Positions 33,966 to 45,548 of a stretch of 64,000 nt of DNA are shown here, piece after piece. The DNA is from Rhynchopus euleeides (Eukaryota > Euglenozoa > Diplonemea > Diplonemida > Diplonemidae). The notes beneath the pieces were generated by a model, which worked only from the letters and a program-made list of their open reading frames with translations, was not told the origin of the DNA and searched no databases. The stretch is from positions 558,001 through 622,000 of the forward strand of contig OY723305.1 of NCBI GenBank assembly GCA_963210315.1. Reading direction: 5' to 3'. A program made the translations under genes and the position numbers. Numbering within the stretch: position 1 is the first letter of the stretch; the number at the start of each line of letters is the position of its first letter.

Positions 33966-34076
33966 TAATTCAAACAGTTGAAGCCACACACAACACAACG
34001 CAACACAAGGTGATTGCCACAGAACGGCTTGCTTGGAAAAGCAGTGCAACAGAAACTGTGAACAGGCAAACCGGCA

Positions 34077-35837
34077 TCACACCACGATACGCAGGACATC
34101 GCGTGACCCGACCGACCGCAGGGAAGTCGCCAATGCATCGTGCTTGTCACCCGACAGCTCGAGCACATCCTCCATGGATGCACCCTGCAGGTAGGCAGAC
34201 ACCGCACTGTTGTAGGCGTACCACGCAGTAGAGCGGCAGTCCAGCTCGTACATCCACTCGGCAGGCGATGTGGGTCTGTCGCTGCAGTTGCTGTTGGAGT
34301 TGTCGCTGGGGAGCACCTCATACAAGGTGTGTGCCTCGTCTGCTACCTCCGTTGGCAGGTCTGTGCCCTTGCTCACAGGCAAGGGAAAGCCGACACGCAA
34401 GGGGACGAGGCGCATCTCGTGTGTGCACTCTGAATCCTGCTGACAGGTCTTGTTGCAGACGAGTGGCAGGCCCACAATGGCACCCGCACGCTCCATGATG
34501 TGTGCATGTGCAGGCAGCGTGCCGACCACAGAGAAGCGCCGCATGTCTGCACACCCGATGTCACCGCAGCACGCCTTGCCTGTCACTGCCGCTGCCGTGG
34601 CACGCACAGCCACAGTCCCGAAGAGTGCTTGCTTCGCAGCGTACAGTGCCGCACTCGGGTGTGTCGCACATCTGCGCGATGTGTTGAAGGAGCAAGATAT
34701 CCGGTCACCCACGAACAGGTCGACGATGCCGGCACGCTGCTCCACACACTGCAGCGTAGTTGCAAGGGTGTCAGCGAAGGCCTGCTCAAAGGCGTGCAGG
34801 CTGTCCTGCAGCAGCGCACCCGACCCAGACATGTCGACGAACAGAAGTGTAGCAGGCTTCATTGCCAATGCCTGAGGGCTCCTCACAGATTCTCCGACTG
34901 AGCTGTTGCTGTTGCTGTTGATCTCGCTAATGAATGACACCTCCTGCACGTCGTCATCCCCAGGCAGGGCCCCCATTAGGTTGGCATGTTCGTCCTCCAA
35001 CTGCGCACACGGCAGGCACGACTTCGGGAGGTAGGGACGGTACGCACGCAGGTTCTGCTCGAGCCGCAGCAGGGCAGCACGCATGGCGTCAGGCAGCACG
35101 GTTCCGTCGTCCCCGAGGATGCGCGACACGGCGTCCACGTCGTACGCTGCCAGCAGTGACGCGATCGTCTCCACCGTGGCAATGGTGCTCTGCATCGCCG
35201 CCTGCTCCTTCAGCACCTGCTGTGCAAACCCCCTTGTCGTGATGTAGTCGACGACAAACACGGCAAGCCCGACACTTTGGTAGGCCCAGGCAGTCTGCAA
35301 AGAGCTTTTGCAAGGAGGGGTGGCACAGCCTAAGACCATTTGAATGTATGATTCCAGGCGAATCTCATAACTGTCAGTCAGAGGGACGTCGTACAGACCG
35401 AATCGTGTGACGCGTTCCACCAGGCTGAGCAGCAGCCACATCACAACGTAGCACACCACAGCGGTCGCAATGCGGTGGTCGAGGCGAAGCACGAGGATGA
35501 GATCGATCACGATGACAAACGCTGGCCACGCCACCTGCAGGTTTGTCTGGTAGAAGTAGAGGTCAGCCATGGTAATGGCTGCACACGTCACAACGATGTA
35601 GAATATCATGAATCTCTGCGTGAAGCGCCTCTTGCATAATCCCCACACCCAGGTTGCCCAGGCCAAGGCTGTCAGGAGAAACCAAGCACAAACGCCCAAG
35701 TGCATCGTCTGCGATATCGCAATGAACAGACAGCTGCAGAGCCCCGGAATGCTTGCAAACAGGATGGTCTTGCGGCACTGCATCTCGAAGGCATCGGCAG
35801 CACCGTCACGGCTGATGACATTCTGCCACCACCCCAT
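34077..35837 (-). CDS. Six-TM cyclase-like protein F, with an Asp at the first metal site
   Basis: 586 aa, same architecture as E. TM region with CKRRFTQRFMIFYIVVTCAA, loop CATPPCKSS, DVDAVSRILGDDGTV, YRPYLPKSCLPC, cyclase fold, EWMYELDCRSTAWYAYNSAV, GSRDVLRIVV. Unlike D, E and G, the first metal position reads LFVDMSGSG, so an Asp is present where its neighbours have Asn. The Asn/Arg motif is still missing (PAHAHIMERAG). It carries a small Asn/Ser insertion before the C-terminal helix (DNSNSNCSD). The start follows the family N-terminus MGWWQNVISRDG. Confidence 0.85.
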   Translation of the reverse strand: MGWWQNVISRDGAADAFEMQCRKTILFASIPGLCSCLFIAISQTMHLGVCAWFLLTALAWATWVWGLCKRRFTQRFMIFYIVVTCAAITMADLYFYQTNLQVAWPAFVIVIDLILVLRLDHRIATAVVCYVVMWLLLSLVERVTRFGLYDVPLTDSYEIRLESYIQMVLGCATPPCKSSLQTAWAYQSVGLAVFVVDYITTRGFAQQVLKEQAAMQSTIATVETIASLLAAYDVDAVSRILGDDGTVLPDAMRAALLRLEQNLRAYRPYLPKSCLPCAQLEDEHANLMGALPGDDDVQEVSFISEINSNSNSSVGESVRSPQALAMKPATLLFVDMSGSGALLQDSLHAFEQAFADTLATTLQCVEQRAGIVDLFVGDRISCSFNTSRRCATHPSAALYAAKQALFGTVAVRATAAAVTGKACCGDIGCADMRRFSVVGTLPAHAHIMERAGAIVGLPLVCNKTCQQDSECTHEMRLVPLRVGFPLPVSKGTDLPTEVADEAHTLYEVLPSDNSNSNCSDRPTSPAEWMYELDCRSTAWYAYNSAVSAYLQGASMEDVLELSGDKHDALATSLRSVGSRDVLRIVV

Positions 35838-36460
35838 AGTTGTGTGCCAACAGCGAGCACCCTGGTGGAGCCAAACTACGCCTGCACTGGGTGGGGTGGG
35901 TGAGAGACACACCGGCACGACAAGGCACCGGTTTTTCATTAGCACCCACAGTCCCGGTTTTTGGCTTGGAGCTGGCCCGTCGGAAAGGGCACCCCATGGC
36001 CAAAATGACCGCACCCCGATCTGCACAGATTCCAAACGTGCAAAAGAGAATGGGTATTTGAAGAAGCCGAGGAGGGGGTCCCACTGGGTGGGGTGGGGTG
36101 TGGGTGTGCTGTGGGCTGGCTGCCTCCCAGTCACCTCGCATGATCCCTGAACCAGACCCAGGTTTCATGGGTGAAGCTTGACTCGTATAGCAACAAAATA
36201 CCCCACTCCGATCCGCACAAGCCCTAAATGTTCAAAAGGGGGTTCTGAAACTCCACACTCCTGGGTGAAAGTCTGAAGAAGCCTTGTGAAGTGACATGAA
36301 GGTGTGATCCACATCCAGCTTCAGTCGTTTCCATCGTGACTCCTCGCTCGCATGTCATTCAAGATTGAAGCACCCGCAACAACGCCACGCAACGTGGTTG
36401 CCACAGAGCTGCTTGCTTGGAAAAGCAGTGCAACAGAAACTGTGAACAGGCAAACCGGCA
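35838..36460. other. Intergenic between genes F and G
   Basis: The first ~80 bp upstream of F match E and G (TGTGTGCCAACAGCGAGCAC). 36300-36357 is a part copy of the dispersed 3' repeat (GTGTGATCCACATCCAGCTT). Nothing else recognised. Confidence 0.55.
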
Positions 36461-38227
36461 TCACACCACGATACGCAGGACATCGCGTGACCCGACCGAC
36501 CGCAGGGAAGTCGCCAATGCATCGTGCTTGTCACCCGACAGCTCGAGCACATCCTCCATGGATGCACCCTGCAGGTAGGCAGACACCGCACTGTTGTAGG
36601 CGTACCACGCAGTAGAGCGGTACTCCAGCTCGTACATCCACTCGCCAGGCGATGTGGGTCTGTCGCTGCTGTTGTCGCTGGGAAGCACCTCATACAAGCT
36701 GTATGCCTCGTCTGCTACCTCCGTTGGTAGGCCTGTGCCCTTGCTCACAGGCAAGGGAAAGCCGACACGCAAGGGGACGAGGCGCATCTCGTGTGTGCAC
36801 TCTGAATCCTGCTGACAGGTCTTGTTGCAGACGAGTGGCAGGCCCACAATCGCACCCGCACGCTCCATGATGTGTGCATGTGCAGGCAGCGTGCCGACCA
36901 CAGAGAAGCGCCGCATGTCTGCACACCCGATGTCACCGCAGCACGCCTTGCCTGTCACTGCCGCTGCCGTGGCACGCACAGCCACAGTCCCGAAGAGTGC
37001 TTGCTTCACAGCGTACAGTGCTGCGCTAGCGTGCATCGCACATCTGCGCGACGTGTTGAAGGAGCAACATATCCGGTCACCCACGAACAGGTCGACGATG
37101 CCGGCACGGTGCTCCACACACTGCAGCGTAGTCGCAAGGGTGTCAGCGAAGGCCTGCTCGAAGGCTTGCAGGCTGTCCTGCAGCAGCGCACCCGACCCAG
37201 ACATGTTGACGAACAGAAGCGTTGCAGACTTCATTGCTAATGTCTTCATTGACAATGCCTGAGGGTCTCTCACAGATTCTCCGAACGAGCTCTTGCTGTT
37301 GCTGTTGTTGATCTCGTGGATGAATGACACCTCCTGCACGTCGTCAGCCCCAGGCAGGGCCCCTTTTAGGCTGGCATGTTCGTCCTCCCACTGCGCACAC
37401 GGCAGGCACGACTTCGGGAGGTAGGGACGGTACGCACGCAGGTTCTGCTCGAGCCGCAGCAGGGCAGCACGCATGGCGTCAGGCAGCACGGTTCCGTCGT
37501 CCCCGAGGATGCGCGACACGGCGTCCACGTCGTACGCTGCCAGCAGTGACGCGATCGTCTCCACCGTGGCAATGGTGCTCTGCATCGCCGCCTGCTCCTT
37601 CAGCACCTGCTGTGCAAACCCCCTCGTCGCGATGAAGTCGATGAGGAACACGGCAAGCCCGACACATTGGTAGCCCCAGGCAGTCGACAAAGAGCTTTTG
37701 CAAGGAGGCATGTCACAGCCTAAGACCAGTTGAGTGTATGATTCCAGGCGAACCTCATAACTGTCAGTCAGAGGGACGTCGTACAGACCGAATCGTGTCA
37801 TGCGTTCCACCAGGCTGAGCAGCAGCCACATCACAACGTAGCACACCACAGCGGTCGCAATGCGGTAGTCGAGGCGAAGTACGAGGATGAGATCAATCAC
37901 GATGACAAAGCCCGGCCACGCCGCCTGCAGGCTTGTCTGGTAGAAGTAGAGGTCAGCCATGGTAATGGCTGCACACGTCACAACGATGTAGAATATCATG
38001 AATCTCTGCGTGAAGCGCCTCTTGCACAATCCCCACACCCAGGTTGCCCAGGCCAAGGCTGTCAGGAGAAACCAAGCACAAACACCCCAGTGCAGCTTCT
38101 GTGCCATCGCAATTAACAGACAGCTGCAGACCCCTGGAACGCTTGTAAACAGGATCGTCTTGCGGCACTGCATCTCGAAGGCATCGGCAGCACCGTCACG
38201 GCTGATGACATTCTGCCACCACCCCAT
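36461..38227 (-). CDS. Six-TM cyclase-like protein G
   Basis: 588 aa from MGWWQNVISRDG. Same order of parts as E and F: TM helices, a loop with CDMPPCKSS, YRPYLPKSCLPC, a variable Ser/Asn linker with a small duplication (ALSMKTLAMKSA), and a cyclase fold with LFVNMSGSG, FVGDRICCSFN and PAHAHIMERAG (both catalytic motifs lost). It ends EWMYELEYRS and GSRDVLRIVV. An in-frame extension runs further upstream (to 38818), but it lies in low-complexity sequence and the family start is better supported. Confidence 0.85.
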   Translation of the reverse strand: MGWWQNVISRDGAADAFEMQCRKTILFTSVPGVCSCLLIAMAQKLHWGVCAWFLLTALAWATWVWGLCKRRFTQRFMIFYIVVTCAAITMADLYFYQTSLQAAWPGFVIVIDLILVLRLDYRIATAVVCYVVMWLLLSLVERMTRFGLYDVPLTDSYEVRLESYTQLVLGCDMPPCKSSLSTAWGYQCVGLAVFLIDFIATRGFAQQVLKEQAAMQSTIATVETIASLLAAYDVDAVSRILGDDGTVLPDAMRAALLRLEQNLRAYRPYLPKSCLPCAQWEDEHASLKGALPGADDVQEVSFIHEINNSNSKSSFGESVRDPQALSMKTLAMKSATLLFVNMSGSGALLQDSLQAFEQAFADTLATTLQCVEHRAGIVDLFVGDRICCSFNTSRRCAMHASAALYAVKQALFGTVAVRATAAAVTGKACCGDIGCADMRRFSVVGTLPAHAHIMERAGAIVGLPLVCNKTCQQDSECTHEMRLVPLRVGFPLPVSKGTGLPTEVADEAYSLYEVLPSDNSSDRPTSPGEWMYELEYRSTAWYAYNSAVSAYLQGASMEDVLELSGDKHDALATSLRSVGSRDVLRIVV

Positions 38228-39317
38228 CGTTGTGTGCCAACAGCGAGCACCCCCTGGTGGAGCCGAGCAAAACACCTGCAAAGGGGTGGGGTGGTGCGTT
38301 ATACGACGCCTGTTATACGGACTCCCTTCCGTGGCAGGGAATGAGGGAGACGGTGCCGCCAACGTCTGCCACATGCGAGGGCAGGCGGGGGAGAGGATGA
38401 GTGGGGTGGGGGTGGACCTCGTCACAGCCCTGGCTCTGATCGCCAGAGCACTCTCTGTCTGGCCTCTCGGCTTTAGGGTGCCCTCCGGCTGACCGCGGCC
38501 CGACGGCATCCTCCCATCGCTTGCTGTGTGTGCAGCAGTGTACAGCAGCTTCCTCAACGACGCACTGTGCCCGCGAGTCTCGGTCGGCTGCATCCTCCTC
38601 CCCTCCTCTACAGCCCCCATGTCGTGAGGGGGCTGTCTCCCGACCCGTTGACCAACCCCCGCCCCCCTCCCACCCCCATTGTTTCGGCGGCGACGTTTTG
38701 TTTTCACAGCCAAGAAAAACCTCAGGAAACGTTTCACCGTCAGGCAGATCCGTTTGCAAAACGGGGTTTTGTGTCGCAGTGCAGGACAAACTCGCTGATG
38801 CGATCGCCGCTGTATCATGCACGCAGTGTTTCTAGCGGAGTGTGTCAGTGCAGGTATCGGGTATCGTTAGAGGGGTCGCGGGCCTGCACTAAACAACAAA
38901 AAACCATAACATGTCTAGTGGGGGGTGGGAAAGGGAAGTGAAGAAGTGGATGAAACACAATGTTCAGAGGGGAGGCCCTTCGCTAACAAGCCGCAGCTCG
39001 TCAGTCGTGACGGCGAGAAACTGGCGCTTTACTTAGTGCAAGGCACACCGAGTCAACAGGCCGCGATGATGCCGGAACTGCCACACTCTTGTGGATGCCA
39101 CTACACATGCACACGCCTGCGAGGGAGCGGGGGATGAGGAATGGCATGGCGAGGGCGACAACAGGGAAACAAGATGCGAGCAGCTCTTGGAGGTGGGATC
39201 TGAGAGCTGCGGGGCCCATTCACACCACCCCACCCCACGCAAAGCCCCGCCGGACAGACACAAGAGGGGCGTGGAGCTCTGTCTCCTTTTTTTCACCCCG
39301 CCACCACCCCCCCCCAT
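38228..39317. other. Intergenic, no supported gene
   Basis: Contains the duplicated block 38430-38570 (matches 32680-32800). 38820-39317 is the 3' flank of the ADP-ribosyltransferase-like gene. No domain-bearing ORF. Confidence 0.5.
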
Positions 39318-42300
39318 CTACAGGCGTTTCGAGGAAGGGCCACGCAGCACGCGCGACACCATCGACGCCGTGGTGCGTGTCTGTATGATGTGATCCACCT
39401 CCGCACGCGCAGCATCGCTTTGCACCCCAGCCCGAAGGAGATGTTCTGCCTCCCCCTTTGCCTTGAAGGCCTTCCACATCAGCTGCAGGCGCACCGCTGC
39501 GCGCTGCTCGATTGTGATGTCCGCAACCGCGTCTGTGGCAGCCCTGTCCTCTATCAGAAAGGAGCTCAGCGAGCGCTGCGACTTCTCCCGCTTCGAAAGC
39601 CGCGGGACATACTGCGCCCCGCTCGTCGCGGTGGTGACGCCCTCCAGGATATCGATCAGCGGCTGGAATCCGAAACACCTCGCAAGGCCCAACGGCGTCC
39701 GCCCCTCCTGCTCGTGCACATTGGGGTCAGCACCGTAGCGGAGCAGTGACTCGACTACACCTGTGTGTGGAGAATAAGAGAGGTGGCGGGCGTTATATAT
39801 GATGAAAAAGTTCTGTCGAAATATGAAACTTCTCAAAAATACAGCAGCAGTCTCTCGAGTCTTCCTTTCAGATGATTTTTGCATTGATCGCTTCCACCTC
39901 AACCCGTCACTCGTCACGCGTTTTTTTTTCTCGCTGGCGCTAGTGATGTCGGCTGGCAGAAAAAACACACAACAAACCCCCCCCCCCCCCCCCCCCCCGC
40001 GTGTCGAGTGACCTTACCTGTCTGAAGTACAGAAAATGTGTCGGGTTGGGTGGAGCATACACACACACATACACATATGTTCACACAACACAGGGCAAAC
40101 CGCACAAACGTGTTCACACATCCGGCATCCTATGCGAAATACCCGCCGCTCCCCGGGAGCTGTTGCGGGAACCATCTGCTCTTCCGACCCACCGAGACTC
40201 TTGCCGTATTTTCTCTACCACACGGGGTGTGTTTTACCAAAAAAAGTTGTGCCGGAATATGAAGTTTCCCCATTCATTATATCACTGGGGCACGCCCTTT
40301 GGGGAGAATGCGAGAGAACAAGCCCCTCCGGAGGAAAGCGCCCCCAGCGCTTCCTGGTAGCTGGACACAGCCCCGGGGAAATCAGATGACCTGTTGCTGC
40401 CCTCCCACTCCACCATCTCCATCCCCCCCACCACCCCTCCGGAAAGGCCCTGAGGGGGTTTTCCCCGTCTGTGCATACTGGTGTTGTAGGTATGGACTGC
40501 CGCGTGAAGAGGGGTGTATCCGCTCAGCTTGGACTGGATGCGGAGGAGTCGTGGGGAGACGAGACGGGAGAGGACCTGCTCTGACTCCGGCTCGTCGAAC
40601 GCCTTCTGCTTGCATGCGTAGTACAGCGCGGAGTGGCTGTCGCTGTCCAGCACCGCCTCGATGTCGAAGGGGAACGCATTCAGCAGTGTGCTCGCCAGGC
40701 CAACCCTCCCCAGCCGCACCGCTGCCAGGAGGAGGTGGTTGGGGGGGCCGCTGTCCCGCATGACCCACTCTCTGCCGATCGCATGAACCACCCAATCCAG
40801 GGTGTCGTGCATATCCTGCACGGGCAGCACTGTCCCGAGGTCCACCACATCCCAGAGCGCCTTCACCGCGATCTCCTGCCACTTCTCCCCGAAGGATCGC
40901 AGCTGGTTCAGTGTGAGGGTGTGGCTCCTGTGATGCATACACCTCAGCCGCACAGCGGGCTCCACCTGGTCGTCATACCACACCTTAGCACGCGATGCCA
41001 TCGTGGCTATGTTGGACCGGATCACCTCCCACGACTTCTTCTTACACACCATCGCGTCGGACGCACTCCAGGGCCGCAAACCCCCTCCGGTGGGCGGGGG
41101 CGGCACCCTGTCGCACTCAATCTCGATAACATGCGGGTTCTCCCGCAACGCCTCCAGCAGAAACGCAACCCCATTTGACGGGATCCGATTATTCCGCAGC
41201 GACAGCCTCCGGAGGGGCACCTTCATACGCAGCGCGGCTGCGATAAGACGCGCCCCCTCCATGCCTACGGCAAGCCCCTCGCGACCCCCTGTCGCGCGCA
41301 GCTCTAAGGAGACCTCCCAAGGGATGTGCCGTATGCTCGCGCGGAGAAGCTGCTGCTGCTGCTGCTGCTGATGCGACGAGGTGGTCGAAGCTGTGGCAGA
41401 TGCGCTCTCCTCAGCCTCGGCATCCCCAGCTGGGGTGGTATCGAGGCTGAACGGAGGTGCGGAGATGGAGGAGCAGGACACGCTGAGGCTGGCTGGGGTG
41501 GCGATGCCGGCGCCGCCGCCACCTCGCGGCTTCTTCCCCCTGCAGACCAGGCGGAGGTGGGAGGGGCTGGTGCCGCGCCACTGCAGCACGCTGAGGGTTG
41601 CATCGATCATCTCCGCCGCATCAATCCCGAGAACAGCAGCAGCGGCATCTAAAACCCTCTGCGATTCCCCGGGGGTTGCGGTTCCCCCATCCGGCGGGGT
41701 GCCGGAGGGGGGCGGAGGTGCTGCGGCGGCTGCGGCTGCGGCGCGCGGGGTGGAGGCAGACGCGGGGTGCTTCTTCACAAAATACCTCGGGGGGCATGCC
41801 GTTTGCGACACCTCGTCATCCCCTGCGGACTCCGCAAAATCGCGGTATGACTCCGCCGCGAAGGAGAGTAGCGACTTTGCCTCAGAGAGGCGGTGCTCCG
41901 CCGCAGAGGGAGATGCCACAGCAGCACCGGGTGCCCCCTCCACACCCAGCCTCCGCCACTCCACCACCTCCTCCACGGGGCAGGGGCAGTTGGGGAGGTG
42001 GGTCACCTCTGCGAGCAGAGCCAGCATCTGCCATGAGGCGGGGCTCTCCCCAACGCTTGGGGAGGCGAGGGAAATGTCGACAATGCCATCGCGGCGCCGC
42101 AGGGCCTCCTCAATCTGGAAGACGATGGAGGCTGCAGCCGCTGTCTGGGCCCGGGGGAGGAGGGAGCGGACCCGCGCGCAGTAGACCGTGGTGGGGGTGA
42201 CAACCTCCAGCTCGAAGAGCTGGCTCTGACCCCTCACCCCCGCGAGCAGGCTGAGCTCGTGGGACATCACGTTCCCTACCTTCAGCCAGGTGTTGGCGGG

Positions 42301-45171
42301 GAAGAGCATCTCCCTCTCCCTCGCGAAGCGGGACCATTGGGAGATCACCTTCCCTCCCGTGCTCCTCCCAGCCCTCACGGAGAAAACCGCGCCCTTCCTG
42401 GATCCATCCCCTCCTGCAAAGACACAGGCTGTGACAGCATCGAGGGATGTGGAGGAGAACGCTGCCCAGAGAAGGACAGCCCCGTTTCGATACTGCGGGA
42501 CTTCAACCCCCTCGAGACCTCGATAGCATAGGAAGGACCGTGCGGAGGTTTCGGAGAAGGAGGTGTCGGAGGCGGCAGGGTGGGGAGCGGCCTTCAGGGC
42601 GATGTCGACGTGGTATATCGCTGACTTGACCTGGTGGATCAGGGCCCCCCGGGGGAGGACAGACCAGCCCCCTCCGGCAACCCTCTCGACGACACGCTGG
42701 GAGGCACCCAGGGTCAGGTCGAAACCACCCCGTGTCCACTGTGCCTGGGCAGGGCTCGGCTTGTCTCGATAGAATGGATCAACCGCACCTCCACCTTCGT
42801 ACTCCCCATCGACGGAGCCGAATCCACGGATGAGAAGGGAGGGCTTCATCTGCCCACACTGGATGCTCCGCATTGTGTGGTTCAGCAGGCGGTAGGGCTG
42901 TTCCTGCGAGCCGTTGAACATCCTCTCGTAGATCGCGGTGCAGCTGCCATCCTCTTTGGCGACGAGCTTCACAGAGGCGTGGCTGAGAGAGATGATGTAG
43001 GACTGCCCCTTCCAGCAGAGCCGCTGCAGCGAGAGGAGGGTGCTGAGGGAGTGGGGCTTTGGGGAATCCGACTCGTCTATCAAAGCCAGGCCCGTCCGGA
43101 GGATGTTGGACACAGCCTGGTAGAAATGCTTCGAGCTCCGCCTGTCGTAATTCACGATGCTGAGCGCGTCCGCCGCAATCTCCTCGTCATACGCTTGCTT
43201 ATTCTCCAGGGTTTGGATCCTCTCCAAAATAGAGGTGATCCGTGGGTCGTCTGTAAACCTCCTCACCTCCCACATCGCCTTCCCAAAGCTGTGCGTGTCG
43301 AAGGTATCCCCCGTCAGAGCCTCCGACGGGTCACGCGAGTAGACATACTCCAACACCCCGGGGGGTATCGACTCCTCGGGGGTGAACACCAACCTCTCCG
43401 ACAGGGCAACAGGGCCTCCGGCAACCCCGCCTGTTGTGGAGACACCTTCGCTTGAGATCACGGAGAGCGGCGCTGAGGCACGCCGGCCTGAGCGGTGGAG
43501 CTGCCCGCGCCTCGCCGCAGCGGCGCCTCCGCGCTTTGCCTCCGCAAAGCGTGGCGGGGCGATCCACAGGCAGTTTCCGTTCAAAGGGGAGAGCACGCTG
43601 CGTTCCGACGCCGAGTTGCTATATCTCGCAAACACGACATGCCTCTGAGCCCCCGGGGAGCTCGGCGCGGAAGGGGAAGGGGCGGTGTAATACGTCAGCC
43701 CCGGGGAGGTGCCCCTCTGCGCTTCCAGTCGGATTCCGAGCAGATCCGCGACGCTCTCATTCAGGTGTGGCGAGAGCAGCACGCATGTCGGGACGTTCAG
43801 CACAGCCCCGGGGTCCACCACGTCAAACGCACCCCCGGGGGGCCCCTCCAGCAGGACCGGGGAGGCGGAGGCGGCGGCGGCGGCTGCAGCGGAGGCGGAG
43901 ACCGCGCTGCTCGCTGCGCCGTCCTCACCCTCCTCGAGGAAGGGGTTGCCTGTGAGGGTGAGCCAGCTCCCCCCGGAGGTGGTGTTTGTGTCGGAGGGGA
44001 CCCACGCAGCGAACACGACAGGCTCGTAGAGCTGGAAGGTGTAAAGGGCGAGGGGAACGACCGTTGCGGCGGGCTGCCCTGCGGCGTGGTGGCGGGAGAC
44101 GACTTTTATGTCGTGGAGCATCGCGCTGACGACAGGGCGCGCCCAGAGGCGTTGCCCGAGGGGGTCCATCCAAAGCTTCAGCTCGCACGCCGTCCCCCAG
44201 TGGTCCAACGGAGGCTTCCAAGTCGCACGGTAGAACTGCAGCTCATACTCCGCACCCGCCTCGCCCGCTTCCTCTATCCCGTCGGCAAACCTGGGCTTCT
44301 TCGCCCCACTCCCTTCGCCCCCCCCTGCGGAGCCTACTCCGGCAACCCCAGGCCCTGTCTCCTTGCTTCGGATTATCCTCCGGAGAACCTCCACAACGCT
44401 GTGCCACTGCACCCCGCTGTTGAGTATCGCCCGGATGAGGTCCTCAAAGGCGGACTGCAGCCCCGCCTCCTCGGCATGGTCGACAAAGGCGTGCTGCTGC
44501 TTCCCCTGGGGGCTGCTGGCGAAGAGGCGCATGTCCTCTGCCCGGAGCGCCCTGTCTGCGGGTTGGGGGAGGTTCCCCCCGTTCGCCCCCGCGGCAGCGG
44601 GTGCACCTCCGCCACCCCCGGCAGGCGAAGACTTGGGGGAGGAGGAAGAGGAGGGGTTTTGCAGGGAGAGCTGCACACTCTTCACAGCGCGCTTCTGATG
44701 GTCCCCTGAGATGTCCCAGACAGGGGATGGGGTCCTACCCTGCCGGAGTGCGTCGTAGAGAGCTTCGGGGTCTGGAGGTGCAGAGGAGGGTGCTCCGGAG
44801 GTGCTGGGGCAGGCGCTTGGCTGCCGGTTCACCGGCAGGGTGTTGCTGGTGGTGGCGTTGGGCGACGCAGATGCGGCCCTCCGATACACCTCGAGCTGCC
44901 GCCTCCGGTTTTCTGCCAGAAGCCTCTGCGTTTCCGCCTGCTTCTCCAGAAGCCCTACCTTGATCTGCAGAGCCGCGACCAGAGGGGTCTGGGCATGGCC
45001 ATCCCCGTTCCCAGCGGGGGCATGCTTGCCAGCAGCACTCCCAGGGGACCCCCCACCTTCTCCAGTCCCCTGAGGATGAGCAGCAGCAGCAGCTCGCGCA
45101 CTGCCCTCCTCCCCTCTGTCACGCCGCTGCTCCGCCGGCGAGTGCCCGGCCCTCTCGGCATGCAGTGCCAT
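39318..45171 (-). CDS. ADP-ribosyltransferase/LRR/ankyrin multidomain protein
   Basis: 1711 aa in two exons (40479-45171, 39318-39760). A 718-bp intron (A|GTATGC to CACACAG|GT) is phase-consistent and rejoins an ankyrin repeat (TPLHAAVHTYNTS + VVESLLRYGADPNV). Start MALHAERAG, then a coiled coil near residue 70 (LEKQAETQRLLAENRRRQLE) and low-complexity sequence. A mono-ADP-ribosyltransferase fold follows with the R-S-E signature: Arg in SFLCYRGLEG (~882), FSSTS (~905), and ExE in AREREMLFP (~953). An LRR-like stretch (LRRLSLRNNRIPSNGVAFLL, ~1320) and C-terminal ankyrin repeats (GYTPLHAAVH, GRTPLGLARCFGFQPLIDIL) come next, ending in an IQ-like helix (QRAAVRLQLMWKAFKAKGEA). By family it would move ADP-ribose from NAD to protein. 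It has no signal peptide, so it is probably intracellular. Targets are unknown. Confidence 0.8.
39761..40478 (-). other. 718-bp intron of the ADP-ribosyltransferase-like gene
   Basis: Donor ACCA|GTATGC, acceptor CTCCACACACAG|GTGTAG. Contains a long C-run (39979-39998) and CA-rich stretches. Confidence 0.85.
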
Positions 45172-45548
45172 GGGCAGTGTAGGAGGAGGGGAGAGGGGAT
45201 TGAAGTGGAAGAGAGGAGAGAGAGAGAGAGAGAGAGGGGGGGCGCGGAGGGCGTGACGTTTTGATTTGGTTTTTAAGGTTGCGTTGGCAGGGGCTTCAGG
45301 GAGGAGGGGGGGGGCAGCACGCCAGCGGGGGCACGGTGTCAAGTAGAAGTTGGGAGAGAGAGAGAGAGAGAAGAAAGAGGAGGCGGGATGAGGCGATACT
45401 AAGTGTGTGGAGTCGAGCGGTTGTCGGAGCACCCCCCCTCCCCCCCCCAGAGGGGGGAGGGGGTGGGCGGGGAAGAAGGGTGTGTCTGTGTGTGTGTGGG
45501 GGGGGTGGGGGGTGGGGGGGTGTGCCCTGCGTGTGTGTGTGTGTGTGT
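45172..45548. other. 5' region of the ADP-ribosyltransferase-like gene
   Basis: Low complexity: (GA)n at 45216-45238 and 45354-45371, G-runs, (GT)n at 45530-45549. No gene. The open frame that extends upstream from 45171 is encoded by these simple repeats. Confidence 0.6.

Larger units (their letters stand above)
32346..34076. other. Intergenic between genes E and F, with repeats
   Basis: 32680-32800 repeats at 38430-38570 (TCTGATCGCCAGAGCACTCT, TTGCTGTGTGTGCAGCAGTG). 33265-33390 is the inverted partner of 6378-6500. 33415-33515 holds short palindromes (GGGCAGGCTGGTCAGGCCTG). 33696-33965 is a dispersed 3' repeat. No gene is supported. Confidence 0.6.

Noticed and set aside
38228-38818. N-terminal extension of cyclase-like gene G
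   Set aside because: Low-complexity and not shared with E and F, whose similarity as proteins begins at MGWW.
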